From assembly GCA_015067565.1 (NCBI GenBank), contig SVMF01000014.1, forward strand, positions 1 through 64,000: a DNA stretch of 64,000 nucleotides. Direction: 5' to 3'. Origin of the DNA: Oscillospiraceae bacterium. Lineage in GTDB: Bacteria > Bacillota > Clostridia > Oscillospirales > Oscillospiraceae. Positions 7,947 through 16,627 of this stretch are shown in pieces (the stretch's first letter is position 1; each line of letters begins with the position of its first letter). The translations under genes were made by a program, and so were the position numbers. The notes under the pieces are model-generated. The model did no database searches. It was not told the origin of the DNA and worked only from the letters and a program-made list of their open reading frames with translations.

Positions 7947-10900
7947 TCATCTGACAAGCATATCAAATCGCATGATCAAGGTTGCTGCCTGTGCGCGGGT
8001 CGTGGTGCCCTGCGGCACGAGCAGATTCTTGTCCATGCCGACGACCAGACCGTTGCCGATCGCCCAGCGCATGGCCTCGAGGGCATAGTCGCTGATGGCG
8101 TTTGCATCAGTGAAGCTGCTCAAATCGGTCTCAACCTCCATGTCGCAGCCCATGAGCTGTGCATAGCGATATAGGAAGGTCACCGTCTGCTCACGGGTCG
8201 CAGGCAGATACGGGCCGAACTCAGTCTCGCTGATGCCCTTCACCAAGCCGTTCTCAATACCCCAGGCCACAGCCTCGGTAAACCACTGTCCCTGCGGAAC
8301 ATCGGTAAACTGCGTGTTGGCCTCCACCACGGGAGAACCCGCCATGCGGTACAAAATGGTGATCAACATCGCACGGTTGAGTTTCGTTTCAGGCTCAAAG
8401 GTCGTCTCAGAGGTGCCGAGCAGCAGTCGGTTGCGGTAGACATATTCGACCGCCTTTTCAAACCATGCATTCTCGGGGACATCCGTGAACGGCAGCTCAA
8501 TCTCCTCCGGAGCTTCCGCAAAGATCTCGCCACGGTCACGCACACGGATGCGTGCATAGCTGTCATGTGCAATTGCGTAGGTATCGTCGTAGGACGCAAG
8601 GCCACGGGCCATGATCTTCGAGCCGACGACCAGATTCTCGATGGTCTTGGTCGGTGTGATATAGCCATCGATGAAAACGCGGGCAATGTCACCCTTCTCA
8701 TCCTTGACATAGATGGACTCGACAAGGCCGTTGGCCATGATGATCTCAGTCACGGTACCGCTCAGGCTGACAAGCATACCCTCGACGCTGCGGTCGTTGA
8801 GCTGCGCAGCAGTAATATTCAGGAAGTTGACCTCATTGCTGTGGCCGATGATCTCAATCTCCGTCACCTGCAGTTCGATTTCACCCTGGTAGAAGTCCGT
8901 CGTACCGGTCACACGCAGGATGTCGCCTGCCTGATAGTTGCCGGCAACAGGGAAGCAATTGATACCGCCGGTTTCATCCTGCACATAGATGCAGTCAAAG
9001 AATGCAGTTTCCTTGTCATAGCCGGAGGCATTGGTCGTCGCAACACCCTCAATGGTGAACTTGAAGCCCTCTTCGGTCTGCTTGCGAACCTCGGCAATGT
9101 CAGTCACATAAATCGGACGCAGCAACTCGAGCAGCTTCTCGCACAGAGCGTTGTTGCCGTTCTCTGCAGGAATCTTCAGATCATAGTCGTTCAGGAATGC
9201 TGCACCGCTGACAACGAGGGTACCGACATGTGGGCAGCCCTCCATTGCCATGACCATCAAACGGGTATCGCCCTCGGCATAGGCATACTTCGGAGCATCT
9301 CCGCCCAAGCCGTCATTGTCAGCATCCTTCGAAATCGTCTCGCTATTTGCAAACAGAAGCGGCTGGATGGAACCTATGAGTTCGGTCGTCGGCTTTTCTT
9401 CGCCATCGACCATATAGATTGAGGAACCGCCGTAGTAGCTGATCGCCTGGTTCAGCTCCTCGGTCACGGGATGGTCGCCATAGGCATCGAAGCTCAGGGC
9501 ATAGGAGCTGCCCTCATACAGGCCGTCATCGCTCAGGCGCAGTTGGCTTCCAAGTGCCTTGAGCAGCTTGTTCTGCGTTGCGGCGATGTGCGGTGTCGCC
9601 TTGTCGTTGCTATCACCACCGCCGGTGATGATGAGATTTCCGCCGTCTTGATAGAAGTTCATGAGTGCAAGGAGTTCCTCATCGCTATAGTCCTTGATCT
9701 CAGAGGTGCGGCGCGACGGTGCATTGAGGATGATGGTGGAGAACTTTTCGTCCTCGCAAGCGGCGATCAGAGCCTCAGAGCTGGTCAAAAGCTCCACGCG
9801 GATACCCATCTCATTTGCAATGGTGACAAAGTTCTTCATCAGATCCTTGTTGTAGCCGGTGACATACTCGTTGTTGTGAGAAGCGTCGATGCCGACATAG
9901 GTCAGCTCGCCTGCATTCATCACATCGAGCTCAATAGAGGTGTTGAAGGTGTATTCCTTGCCCTCGTGCTCCATGATCACGACCACGGTGATGGTGCTGA
10001 GCTTGGCGATGGTGGGGATGTACTTCCACTCGATGGTAGTGCTCTCCCCTGCAGCCACGATGTAAGGCGTGGAATCGACATACAGGACCTCGGCACCGTT
10101 CAGGGTGTAGACCACGCTCTTGACAGTAGCATCGGAGCCCTCGTCGTTGTACAGTGTTGTTGCGATGGTGACCTCTTCACCGGTCACAGGAGCGGAAGGA
10201 TCGACTGTGATCTCACGCAGGCCGACCTTCAAGCTCTCACCGACCCAGATGGGTGCGGTAACAGCGATGTCCTTATCCGCCTGGGTCACACGCACAAAGT
10301 AGTAAGAATACTCAGGCTTCAGCTCTGCAGTCAGGTTGCCGCCTGCCAGCTCTGCCGGATCGTCCCAGATATAGGCGACCTTACCGGAGTTGACAATCAG
10401 CTCGACACGGACGATAGAATCGGTTGCATCCGGATCTGCCAGAGAGATGTTGAAGTTCAGCGTTTCGGGGACAGATTCAATGATCGTGCCCATAGGCAGC
10501 TCATTGATGAAATACATGATCTCGAGGTTTCTGTCCTCGGTGGCATACACGCGATAGTTACGCACAGCCTCGTAGATGGCTTCCTCACTGAAGCTCTCAG
10601 CCAGAACGACATCACGGGCCTCGTTGCCGTTGCCCCATCTGCCCTTGTGGTTGTCCTGGTTGTTGGTCGGAGCAATGTGCCACCCCTTGTCCAGTGCCAG
10701 AGTGTACTGCTCATAGCTCGGGTAGTAGCCACTACCATGGATCGGGCCCTCGCCGTTGCCTACCTCAACCAGATGCACTCGGGTGTCTGTCTCGGGATCA
10801 AAGTACGAAAAGTTGGTGAAGTTGCCGAACATCGACCCGGGATGGTTGAGCTGGGTGATGGAATCCACACCTGCATCGGTAGCGAGCAGCTCGTAATACG

Positions 10901-13900
10901 CACGCATACCTGCATCGGCACTCTTGTTGTTCAATACCTTATTGTTACGGGAGACGATACCCTCGGTCACGAAGGTGTTCATGTGGCCGGGCCCGCCCGA
11001 CCAGGTCATTTCAAAGCCGGGAATGGCAATCACATTCCTGTGCGATGCGTTGAACTCAGCGATGGTGGTCTTGTAGGTGTTCCACAGTGCCCAGGAGCCC
11101 GCGGTACACAGCGACTTATCAAACAGAGCGCCTTCGGGGTTCGGAGCCGAGGAGGTATCGAAGTAGTTGGAGTGGTCGGTGAAGGCCACGAAATCAACAT
11201 TTGCTTCCTCGGGCAGGTTTGCGATGTAGTTCAGGCCGTCCTTGAGCGTGCCATTACCGTCAGAATACTCACCGGTATGGGAGTGGAGCTGGCCAAACAT
11301 CAGGGTATACTTGGCTTCACCGATATAGAAACCCCAGGTCTTCACAGCCGTCTTGCCGTCTGCACGGACAACGGTAAGTGTAACGGAATATCTGCCCTCG
11401 GCAAGATCCTGCGCAGGGGTGTAGCTGACGATACCTTCGGAAAGGACAGCCTCGACCTCTTCCTTGTTGACCGTCATAGTCACGGTAGGATCTTCCCCGA
11501 CGTTGTTGAGCTTTGCGGAGATGACAGGACGCAGTGTGTCCTTAATCTGAGCATTTGCGATCGGAGTTACTTCCAAAATGGTCGGCTCATCGTTGACCGG
11601 GATGACCACGCTGCTGTTGATGGCAACGCCCTTGGTATCCACACCGACAACGCGAAGCGTCAGGCTTTCGCCGACGATCATCTCAACAGGGATTGTGACG
11701 ACATATCGGCTGCCGGAGTAGGTGTATTCCAGCTCTGTCTCACCGAGCATGACCTTCAACTCCTTGACGCCGAAGAAAGCCTCCACGGTGAAGCTCAGGG
11801 AGTATTTCTGACCTGCATAGGCCATCGGGAGGTTTCCAAACACGGCGCGCGGCTCGTTGACGATGCCCTCGGTCACGGTCTCATTGGCGCAGGGATAGAA
11901 GTGGAAGGTCACCGTATCCTTGTCCGTCACATCCGCTTCATCAGAAAGTGTGAACGCATTTTCTGCGCAGTAGCGCATCACGCCCGTGCCCTGTTTGTGC
12001 GCCTGCACCATGCGATAGCCGCCGTTGAATTCTTCCAAAGTCCAGTCAGTCTCGCTCTCGTTGCTTTCACCCGGCAGCTTATAGTCGATGGTGTACAAAC
12101 CGGGGCCCCAGGACGCAAGATATCCCATGGACTCATTGACAAAGCGGTAGTATTCGCCGTTCTTTTCGACCTTGAACACGAATGCTCCATTGTCGCAGAT
12201 CGCCTTGCTCTCAGATATCTTAGCCTCAGCCGCTGTAACGACAATGCATTTGTAGGTAGCATCATTGTGCTCAATGACACCGTATTCAGAAACAACGCCC
12301 TTTGCTCCCTGGTTGTAGATAACGACGAGGTCATTTTCCTCGGGAAGACCGGGACGTTCCTGGCCGTCGAGCTTATAGATGCAAACAGGTTTTTGGCCGC
12401 CCGCACCATAGCAGGAGAAAATTCCGACGGTGTTGTAGCGGATCGTGTTGGAGCTCTTATTGACCTTCGAGGTGATGGTCGCCTCGCCGTTTGTGGCGAT
12501 GGAAATGGTAAACGAAGCGTTCAGATCCTTGCCCTCCTGCGTGCGCAACAGGTTGCCACTTTCGCTGGAAGCGTACAGATAGCCGGGGAAATCTCCGTTA
12601 GTGGCATACAGTGCAAAGGTACCCTCTTCCACACCCGACTCCAGGGTGATGATCTGTGTACCCTCGTCGTAGCTGCAGCGGTCATATGCCTTGACGACCA
12701 TACCGTAGTCACGGTTGTTCGACTTCTGTGTAATGCCGAGAGAATAGTCATAGTCCTTGGTGACGATGATGATCTGATCGCCCGAAGCAAGCTCAGACAC
12801 ATCGGTCACAAGCTGCGCCTGCTTCTCGCCCAGAACGGGCGGCACATAGATCGTGTAGGTGAAGGTGACTTCCTTGCTGTCCTCCTTGCCATCCATCACT
12901 GCCTTGACGGTGATGACCGTGTCCTCGGTAATGGTCAGCGGTGCCTCGTAGGTCTGCCACTCGCCCTCACCAATCTTGTAAAGGATGGTTGCGCCCTCGG
13001 TTGCGCAGGTAAATTCAACCTTCGTGCCGGCATCGATCACACCGCTCTTGACGCTGGCCTTCGGAGTTGCGACCACATTCGACGGCTGAACGCTGCCGCC
13101 GACGAGGTAGAAGCGCATAGCGTACATATCCTCGGTGGGATTGTAATATGCGGCCCAGCGGCTGTCCTTGGTGTAATACTCAAGGTAAGTGCCGACCTCG
13201 CTTCTGACGAAGTACTCATCGGTCTTCCCCTCAATCAGCTGCAATGTCCAGGCAGTACCTTCCTCGGCAAAGCCGATGTGCGTACGGTTGACAACTGCCA
13301 GTTTCTGGCCGTTTGCGGCAGTGAAGGTGTAGCTGCCATCGTCGTTGGCACCGACGGTCCAGATGTTCTCATCCGTGTAGCCCGTGAGCTCCTCACCCGA
13401 GAGTACCAGCTCCGTGCCGACGAAGTCATACTGCTTTTCCTCATTCTGGATCACGGTAGACAATGCCATGGAGTTTGTCGGGTTGTAGATCACGACCCGA
13501 TCCCCTGCGGCGATCGTATCGGTAAAGCCACCTGCCGTGCCTGCGCTGAAGAACTGCATCAGGTAGGCGCCGGTATTGTAGGACTGGAACGAATAGATCG
13601 TGAAATTGCCCTTGTAATATTCAAACGCAAGCTTTTCCACATTTGCGCAGTGGATGTAGAAGCCGCCCTCGGCCGCCTCGACTCTCCATGCACTGTTTGC
13701 AGATTCCGCAGCCTCAAAGGTCAAGTTGTTTGCGCTGTCGCCGTAGGTCAGATACTCGCCGGCGGTGTTGACAAAACTGAAATTGCCGTCGCCATCGACC
13801 ACAGCTGTCAGAGCTTCCATCTCCTCCGTAACAGCAAGCTGATCGTTTTCGACCTCCGCCGTAACGGCCGCCAATTGTGTGCCACTCACCGTTGCGGTCA

Positions 13901-14621
13901 GAGCTGCCTTGTTTTTAGGGTTGTAAATATAGACCTTTGCGCCGTCGGTCAGCTCGGTCAGAAGCTCTGCCGTACCCGCTTCGGGTTCAGACGGCTCAGT
14001 GGGCTGAGGCGGCTCAGTCGGATCGGAGGGTTCCGTCTCACTCGGTTCAGTGGGTTCAGTCGGCTCCACGGGAGTCGCGTTGGGATCGAGCTTCCAGAAG
14101 CCCAGGGTCTCCCCCGCAATGTTGCCCGTCAGGTATGCCTTGTAGCATCTCCAGTCGGGTGTCGCACCGGCATAAACACCAAGGTAGCGAAGCGTGCCGT
14201 TCGGATCAAGCGCAGACAGATAGCCATCGTCGATCAGTGTCCACACACAGGCCGTATCGCCGATGCGTACACCGTTATTTGTCGCGGTGATCGACAGATA
14301 TTTCTCGCCACTCTTGAGAAAGAAGCCGCCCTCGGTCGGAACGAGGTTCCAGCCGTAGGCTTCTCCTGCGGTGGTGAGCGTTTCATCGCTTACGGTCGCC
14401 GTGTCGGCCAGCGGCTGTTCACTGGTGCCAAGATTGGCCGTAGGCAGAGCGTAGGTCACGCCTTCCTTTGTCATGGTAATTGCGATCGAATCTTCGGGTA
14501 GGATGTCCTCAAATGCGATCTTCGTCCATGCCGTTGCATTCCCCTCGGCGAAGGCCGTCAGTGGCAGCATGGACAGAAGCATTGCCAAGACCAAAAGCCA
14601 TGACAGAACTCTGTGTTTCAT
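7947..14621 (-). CDS. Giant secreted surface protein: beta-rich modules, CHB_HEX-type repeat, PHP phosphoesterase, GATase-like and OB-fold domains, three SLH repeats
   Basis: 2,224 residues. The signal peptide spans about 1-26 and ends with an AFA-type cleavage site. Several modules of about 140 residues with beta-trefoil character follow, split by a Pro/Thr/Glu linker (about 184-215). A chitobiase C-terminal-like repeat lies at about 517-590. A PHP-type metallophosphoesterase domain begins near 1110 (HSH motif, FTDHS near 1145, GHMN near 1205, NHPG near 1260). A ThuA/GATase-like segment (about 1572-1810), two OB-fold-like segments (about 1837-1995) and three SLH repeats (about 2044-2224) complete it. 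The SLH repeats should anchor it to cell-wall polymer. Start: GGAGG eight bases upstream of ATG 14621. PHP domains hydrolyse phosphoesters; the real substrate is unknown, but nucleic acid or nucleotide is suggested by the OB-folds and the nearby secreted nuclease. Confidence 0.85.
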   Translation of the reverse strand: MKHRVLSWLLVLAMLLSMLPLTAFAEGNATAWTKIAFEDILPEDSIAITMTKEGVTYALPTANLGTSEQPLADTATVSDETLTTAGEAYGWNLVPTEGGFFLKSGEKYLSITATNNGVRIGDTACVWTLIDDGYLSALDPNGTLRYLGVYAGATPDWRCYKAYLTGNIAGETLGFWKLDPNATPVEPTEPTEPSETEPSDPTEPPQPTEPSEPEAGTAELLTELTDGAKVYIYNPKNKAALTATVSGTQLAAVTAEVENDQLAVTEEMEALTAVVDGDGNFSFVNTAGEYLTYGDSANNLTFEAAESANSAWRVEAAEGGFYIHCANVEKLAFEYYKGNFTIYSFQSYNTGAYLMQFFSAGTAGGFTDTIAAGDRVVIYNPTNSMALSTVIQNEEKQYDFVGTELVLSGEELTGYTDENIWTVGANDDGSYTFTAANGQKLAVVNRTHIGFAEEGTAWTLQLIEGKTDEYFVRSEVGTYLEYYTKDSRWAAYYNPTEDMYAMRFYLVGGSVQPSNVVATPKASVKSGVIDAGTKVEFTCATEGATILYKIGEGEWQTYEAPLTITEDTVITVKAVMDGKEDSKEVTFTYTIYVPPVLGEKQAQLVTDVSELASGDQIIIVTKDYDYSLGITQKSNNRDYGMVVKAYDRCSYDEGTQIITLESGVEEGTFALYATNGDFPGYLYASSESGNLLRTQEGKDLNASFTISIATNGEATITSKVNKSSNTIRYNTVGIFSCYGAGGQKPVCIYKLDGQERPGLPEENDLVVIYNQGAKGVVSEYGVIEHNDATYKCIVVTAAEAKISESKAICDNGAFVFKVEKNGEYYRFVNESMGYLASWGPGLYTIDYKLPGESNESETDWTLEEFNGGYRMVQAHKQGTGVMRYCAENAFTLSDEADVTDKDTVTFHFYPCANETVTEGIVNEPRAVFGNLPMAYAGQKYSLSFTVEAFFGVKELKVMLGETELEYTYSGSRYVVTIPVEMIVGESLTLRVVGVDTKGVAINSSVVIPVNDEPTILEVTPIANAQIKDTLRPVISAKLNNVGEDPTVTMTVNKEEVEAVLSEGIVSYTPAQDLAEGRYSVTLTVVRADGKTAVKTWGFYIGEAKYTLMFGQLHSHTGEYSDGNGTLKDGLNYIANLPEEANVDFVAFTDHSNYFDTSSAPNPEGALFDKSLCTAGSWALWNTYKTTIAEFNASHRNVIAIPGFEMTWSGGPGHMNTFVTEGIVSRNNKVLNNKSADAGMRAYYELLATDAGVDSITQLNHPGSMFGNFTNFSYFDPETDTRVHLVEVGNGEGPIHGSGYYPSYEQYTLALDKGWHIAPTNNQDNHKGRWGNGNEARDVVLAESFSEEAIYEAVRNYRVYATEDRNLEIMYFINELPMGTIIESVPETLNFNISLADPDATDSIVRVELIVNSGKVAYIWDDPAELAGGNLTAELKPEYSYYFVRVTQADKDIAVTAPIWVGESLKVGLREITVDPSAPVTGEEVTIATTLYNDEGSDATVKSVVYTLNGAEVLYVDSTPYIVAAGESTTIEWKYIPTIAKLSTITVVVIMEHEGKEYTFNTSIELDVMNAGELTYVGIDASHNNEYVTGYNKDLMKNFVTIANEMGIRVELLTSSEALIAACEDEKFSTIILNAPSRRTSEIKDYSDEELLALMNFYQDGGNLIITGGGDSNDKATPHIAATQNKLLKALGSQLRLSDDGLYEGSSYALSFDAYGDHPVTEELNQAISYYGGSSIYMVDGEEKPTTELIGSIQPLLFANSETISKDADNDGLGGDAPKYAYAEGDTRLMVMAMEGCPHVGTLVVSGAAFLNDYDLKIPAENGNNALCEKLLELLRPIYVTDIAEVRKQTEEGFKFTIEGVATTNASGYDKETAFFDCIYVQDETGGINCFPVAGNYQAGDILRVTGTTDFYQGEIELQVTEIEIIGHSNEVNFLNITAAQLNDRSVEGMLVSLSGTVTEIIMANGLVESIYVKDEKGDIARVFIDGYITPTKTIENLVVGSKIMARGLASYDDTYAIAHDSYARIRVRDRGEIFAEAPEEIELPFTDVPENAWFEKAVEYVYRNRLLLGTSETTFEPETKLNRAMLITILYRMAGSPVVEANTQFTDVPQGQWFTEAVAWGIENGLVKGISETEFGPYLPATREQTVTFLYRYAQLMGCDMEVETDLSSFTDANAISDYALEAMRWAIGNGLVVGMDKNLLVPQGTTTRAQAATLIMRFDMLVR

Positions 14622-14986
14622 GCGAATTTCCTCCTTACAATCGTAAAAATTGCCCATCTCGCAGGGGCTGAATGCTCTGTCGATTGGGCTGTTATTATTC
14701 TAACATATTCCTGCATCTATTTCAAGATTTCCCTTAGGAAAAAGTCTCGAAAAGTCCCCGTCAAAAGCAACGAAAAACGACATCGAAAATGCTCAAAATG
14801 CACAAAAAGGCACTCTCCACGAGCGCCCTTTCGTGTCAATAATGATTGTCACTGCTCCTTCATCAAAGGCAAAACCATCCTCTGTTCCTTACAGATGAAT
14901 TGTTTTTTAACATTCTGTAACATTGCTTTACGAAAGCGATCTATTCTGCTATAATATGGCAAAATACGGAACAGGAAGTAATCTTC
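14622..14986. promoter_or_regulatory. Divergent intergenic region with promoters for the SLH protein and the acyltransferase
   Basis: Minus strand: TTGAAA (14720-14725), a 17-bp gap and TAGAAT (14697-14702) drive the SLH gene. Plus strand: TTTACG (14927-14932), 17 bp and TATAAT (14950-14955) drive the acyltransferase. Between them a hairpin (14806-14831, AAAGGCACTC with GAGCGCCCTTT) followed on the minus strand by T residues may insulate the two units. No further gene is seen in the region. Confidence 0.7.
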
Positions 14987-15724
14987 ATGCGCAAAAAGCA
15001 AACCCGAATTTACAGGGCAATTCGCTGGTGTGTCAACGCCGTTTATCCGGACTTCAAGGTCGAAGGGCTGCAAAACATGCCGCAGGAGCCCGTCATTGTC
15101 GTCGGAAACCACGCACAGATGACCGGCCCGTTGGCCGGGGAGCTGCGTTTTCCCGGGGAGCACTATCTGTGGTGCGCTGCAGAGATGATGCATAAGGAGA
15201 CAGTTGCAGACTATGCCTATCAAGACTTTTGGTCGAAAAAGCCCAAGTGGCTGCGTCCATTTTACAAGCTGCTGTCACATATGATCGTGCCGGTAGCTGT
15301 TTGCATCTTCACCAATGCTCGTACCATCGGCGTATATCGCGACGCACGCATCATGTCCACCTTCAAGGAGACTCTACAATGTCTGGAAGATGGTGCGAAT
15401 GTGATCATTTATCCCGAACATGAAGTGGCCTACAATCACATTGTGTATGAGTTTCAGCAAAATTTTGTGGATGTTGCACGGCTGTATTATCGCAGGACGG
15501 GTAAGCGGCTGCAATTTGTGCCGATGTATCTTGCGCCGAAGCTGAGGACCATATACCTCGGAACGCCGATCTCCTTTGATCCCGCACAGTCCATCGAGAC
15601 CGAACGCAAGCGTATCTGCACTTATTGCATGGATCACATCACAGAAATTGCCGTAGGCCTTCCGGAGCATACGGTTGTGCCGTACCCAAATATGCCTAAA
15701 AAGCAGTGGCGCAAAAATAAATAA
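14987..15724 (+). CDS. Divergent PlsC-like acyltransferase
   Basis: 245 residues. It has the overall layout of 1-acyl-glycerol-3-phosphate acyltransferases: a hydrophobic patch with VVGNHAQMTGP (residues 38-48) and a second block IIYPEHE (140-146) in the place of the usual FPEGTR. In the canonical HxxxxD motif the His is present (His42) but the Asp position is Gly47, so catalysis by the standard charge relay is questionable. A lipid or other acyl transfer role is inferred from fold similarity only. It is a single-gene unit read away from the SLH gene; an IS1182-type remnant begins 24 bp after the stop. Confidence 0.65.
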   Translation: MRKKQTRIYRAIRWCVNAVYPDFKVEGLQNMPQEPVIVVGNHAQMTGPLAGELRFPGEHYLWCAAEMMHKETVADYAYQDFWSKKPKWLRPFYKLLSHMIVPVAVCIFTNARTIGVYRDARIMSTFKETLQCLEDGANVIIYPEHEVAYNHIVYEFQQNFVDVARLYYRRTGKRLQFVPMYLAPKLRTIYLGTPISFDPAQSIETERKRICTYCMDHITEIAVGLPEHTVVPYPNMPKKQWRKNK

Positions 15725-15788
15725 TGCGTACTGAACAACTAAATAAAAGGGGCTGTCTCATTAAAAATGGGGCAGCCCCAGAAAAATA

Positions 15789-15833
15789 CATCGACCGGCA
15801 TTGTACAAAGAGCTGTACAAATGCCGGTCGATG
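15789..15833 (+). promoter_or_regulatory. Hairpin sequestering the transposase start codon
   Basis: CATCGACCGGCATT (15789-15802) pairs with AATGCCGGTCGATG (15820-15833), with an inner TGTACA/TGTACA pair. The final ATG of the 3' arm is the transposase start codon. No purine-rich ribosome binding site precedes it. The same hairpin occurs in the copy at 40-84. Confidence 0.75.
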
Positions 15834-16441
15834 GCGTATAATTATGGTGTGAATAATAACAACACGCAGGTAGATTATACAGTATACGGGGCTGGAAATC
15901 AAGTATTCCTGCCAATAAACACAGAAATTTTAATCCCGTCAGACGAACCGGTGAGATTACTCAGTGCTATCATGGAGGAGATGGATTATACAAAGCTGAT
16001 GGCAACCTACTCTCGTATGGGGAGAATCGAGTATCCGCCGCGTTTGTTGTTCAAAGTAGTCAGGTAGATTATACAGTATACGGGGCTGGAAATCAAGTAT
16101 TCCTGCCAATAAACACAGAAATTTTAATCCCGTCAGACGAACCGGTGAGATTACTCAGTGCTATCATGGAGGAGATGGATTATACAAAGTTGATGGCAAC
16201 CTACTCTCGTATGGGGAGAATCGAGTATCCGCCGCGTTTGTTGTTCAAAGTAGTCACCTATGCCTACATGAGAAAGACATATAGTTCGAGAGGCATCGAA
16301 AGGGCTTGCCGTGAGAATATAAACTATATGTACTTGCTGGAAGGACATAATCCACCTGACCATAATACCATTCTCAAGCTGCACCATAAAATACAAAATG
16401 GTCGGTTGGGAAGACACCTGATAGAGCCAAGGGCGGCTTAG
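15831..16441 (+). pseudogene. Broken IS1182-family transposase
   Basis: From ATG 15831 the frame encodes an N-terminus rich in Asn, then the IS1182-type PINTEILIPSDEPVRLLS and MDYTKLMATYSR segments. It stops at 16067 just after a tandem duplication. The second copy continues in another frame (16145-16441) through a DHNTI motif, then ends abruptly. The catalytic DDE region is absent. It cannot encode a working transposase. Confidence 0.9.
15867..16254 (+). repeat. 194-bp tandem duplication inside the IS remnant
   Basis: Copies 15867-16060 and 16061-16254 are identical except for one base (CTG versus TTG in the MDYTKL region). 194 is not a multiple of three, so the duplication shifts the transposase frame. 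CA is shared at the junctions, consistent with a short-homology event. Confidence 0.92.
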
Positions 16442-16459
16442 ACACAACTCCAACCGAAA

Positions 16460-16515
16460 ACACACCAAACCAAGGGTGGTAAGCTCTACCACTCTGATTT
16501 GGTGTGTCTTTTTTA
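16460..16515 (+). terminator. Transposase-end terminator within the IS remnant
   Basis: ACACACCAAA (16460-16469) pairs with TTTGGTGTGT (16498-16507), with an inner GTGGTA/TACCAC stem, followed by CTTTTTT. Confidence 0.75.
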
Positions 16516-16627
16516 GGGAAAAATCCAATTTTTATGCACAAAACCATGATTTTCTGTGCACAACTTGTCTTCGCCTATTCATTAGGGGTGGGTGCTGAGC
16601 TATTTAGTTTTGAGACAACCCCTTTTA

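Larger units (their letters stand above)
15749..16622 (+). mobile_element. Internally deleted IS1182-type insertion sequence
   Basis: Left end GGGGCTGTCTCATT (15749) and right end TGAGACAACCCC (ending 16622) are imperfect terminal inverted repeats. The transposase is reduced to its N-terminal part with a frameshifting tandem duplication, and nearly all of the catalytic region is missing. The element is therefore non-autonomous. The flanks AATAAAA and TTTTATT are exact complements, so it either sits in a palindromic (terminator-like) target or has longer ends. The right end is 5 bp from the malQ stop. An inverted relative lies at 1-124. Confidence 0.88.

Noticed and set aside
9471-14501. A 1,676-codon open frame on the plus strand
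   Set aside because: It lies entirely antisense to the SLH/PHP surface protein, has no plausible ribosome binding site at its start and encodes no recognisable domain. It is a by-product of the biased codon usage of the real gene.
125-15748. Composite transposon bounded by the two IS1182-type ends
   Set aside because: The enclosed genes are core-like (rnf, glyA), and the flanks of the two copies do not form matching target duplications. Inversion potential is kept as a finding, composite mobility is not.
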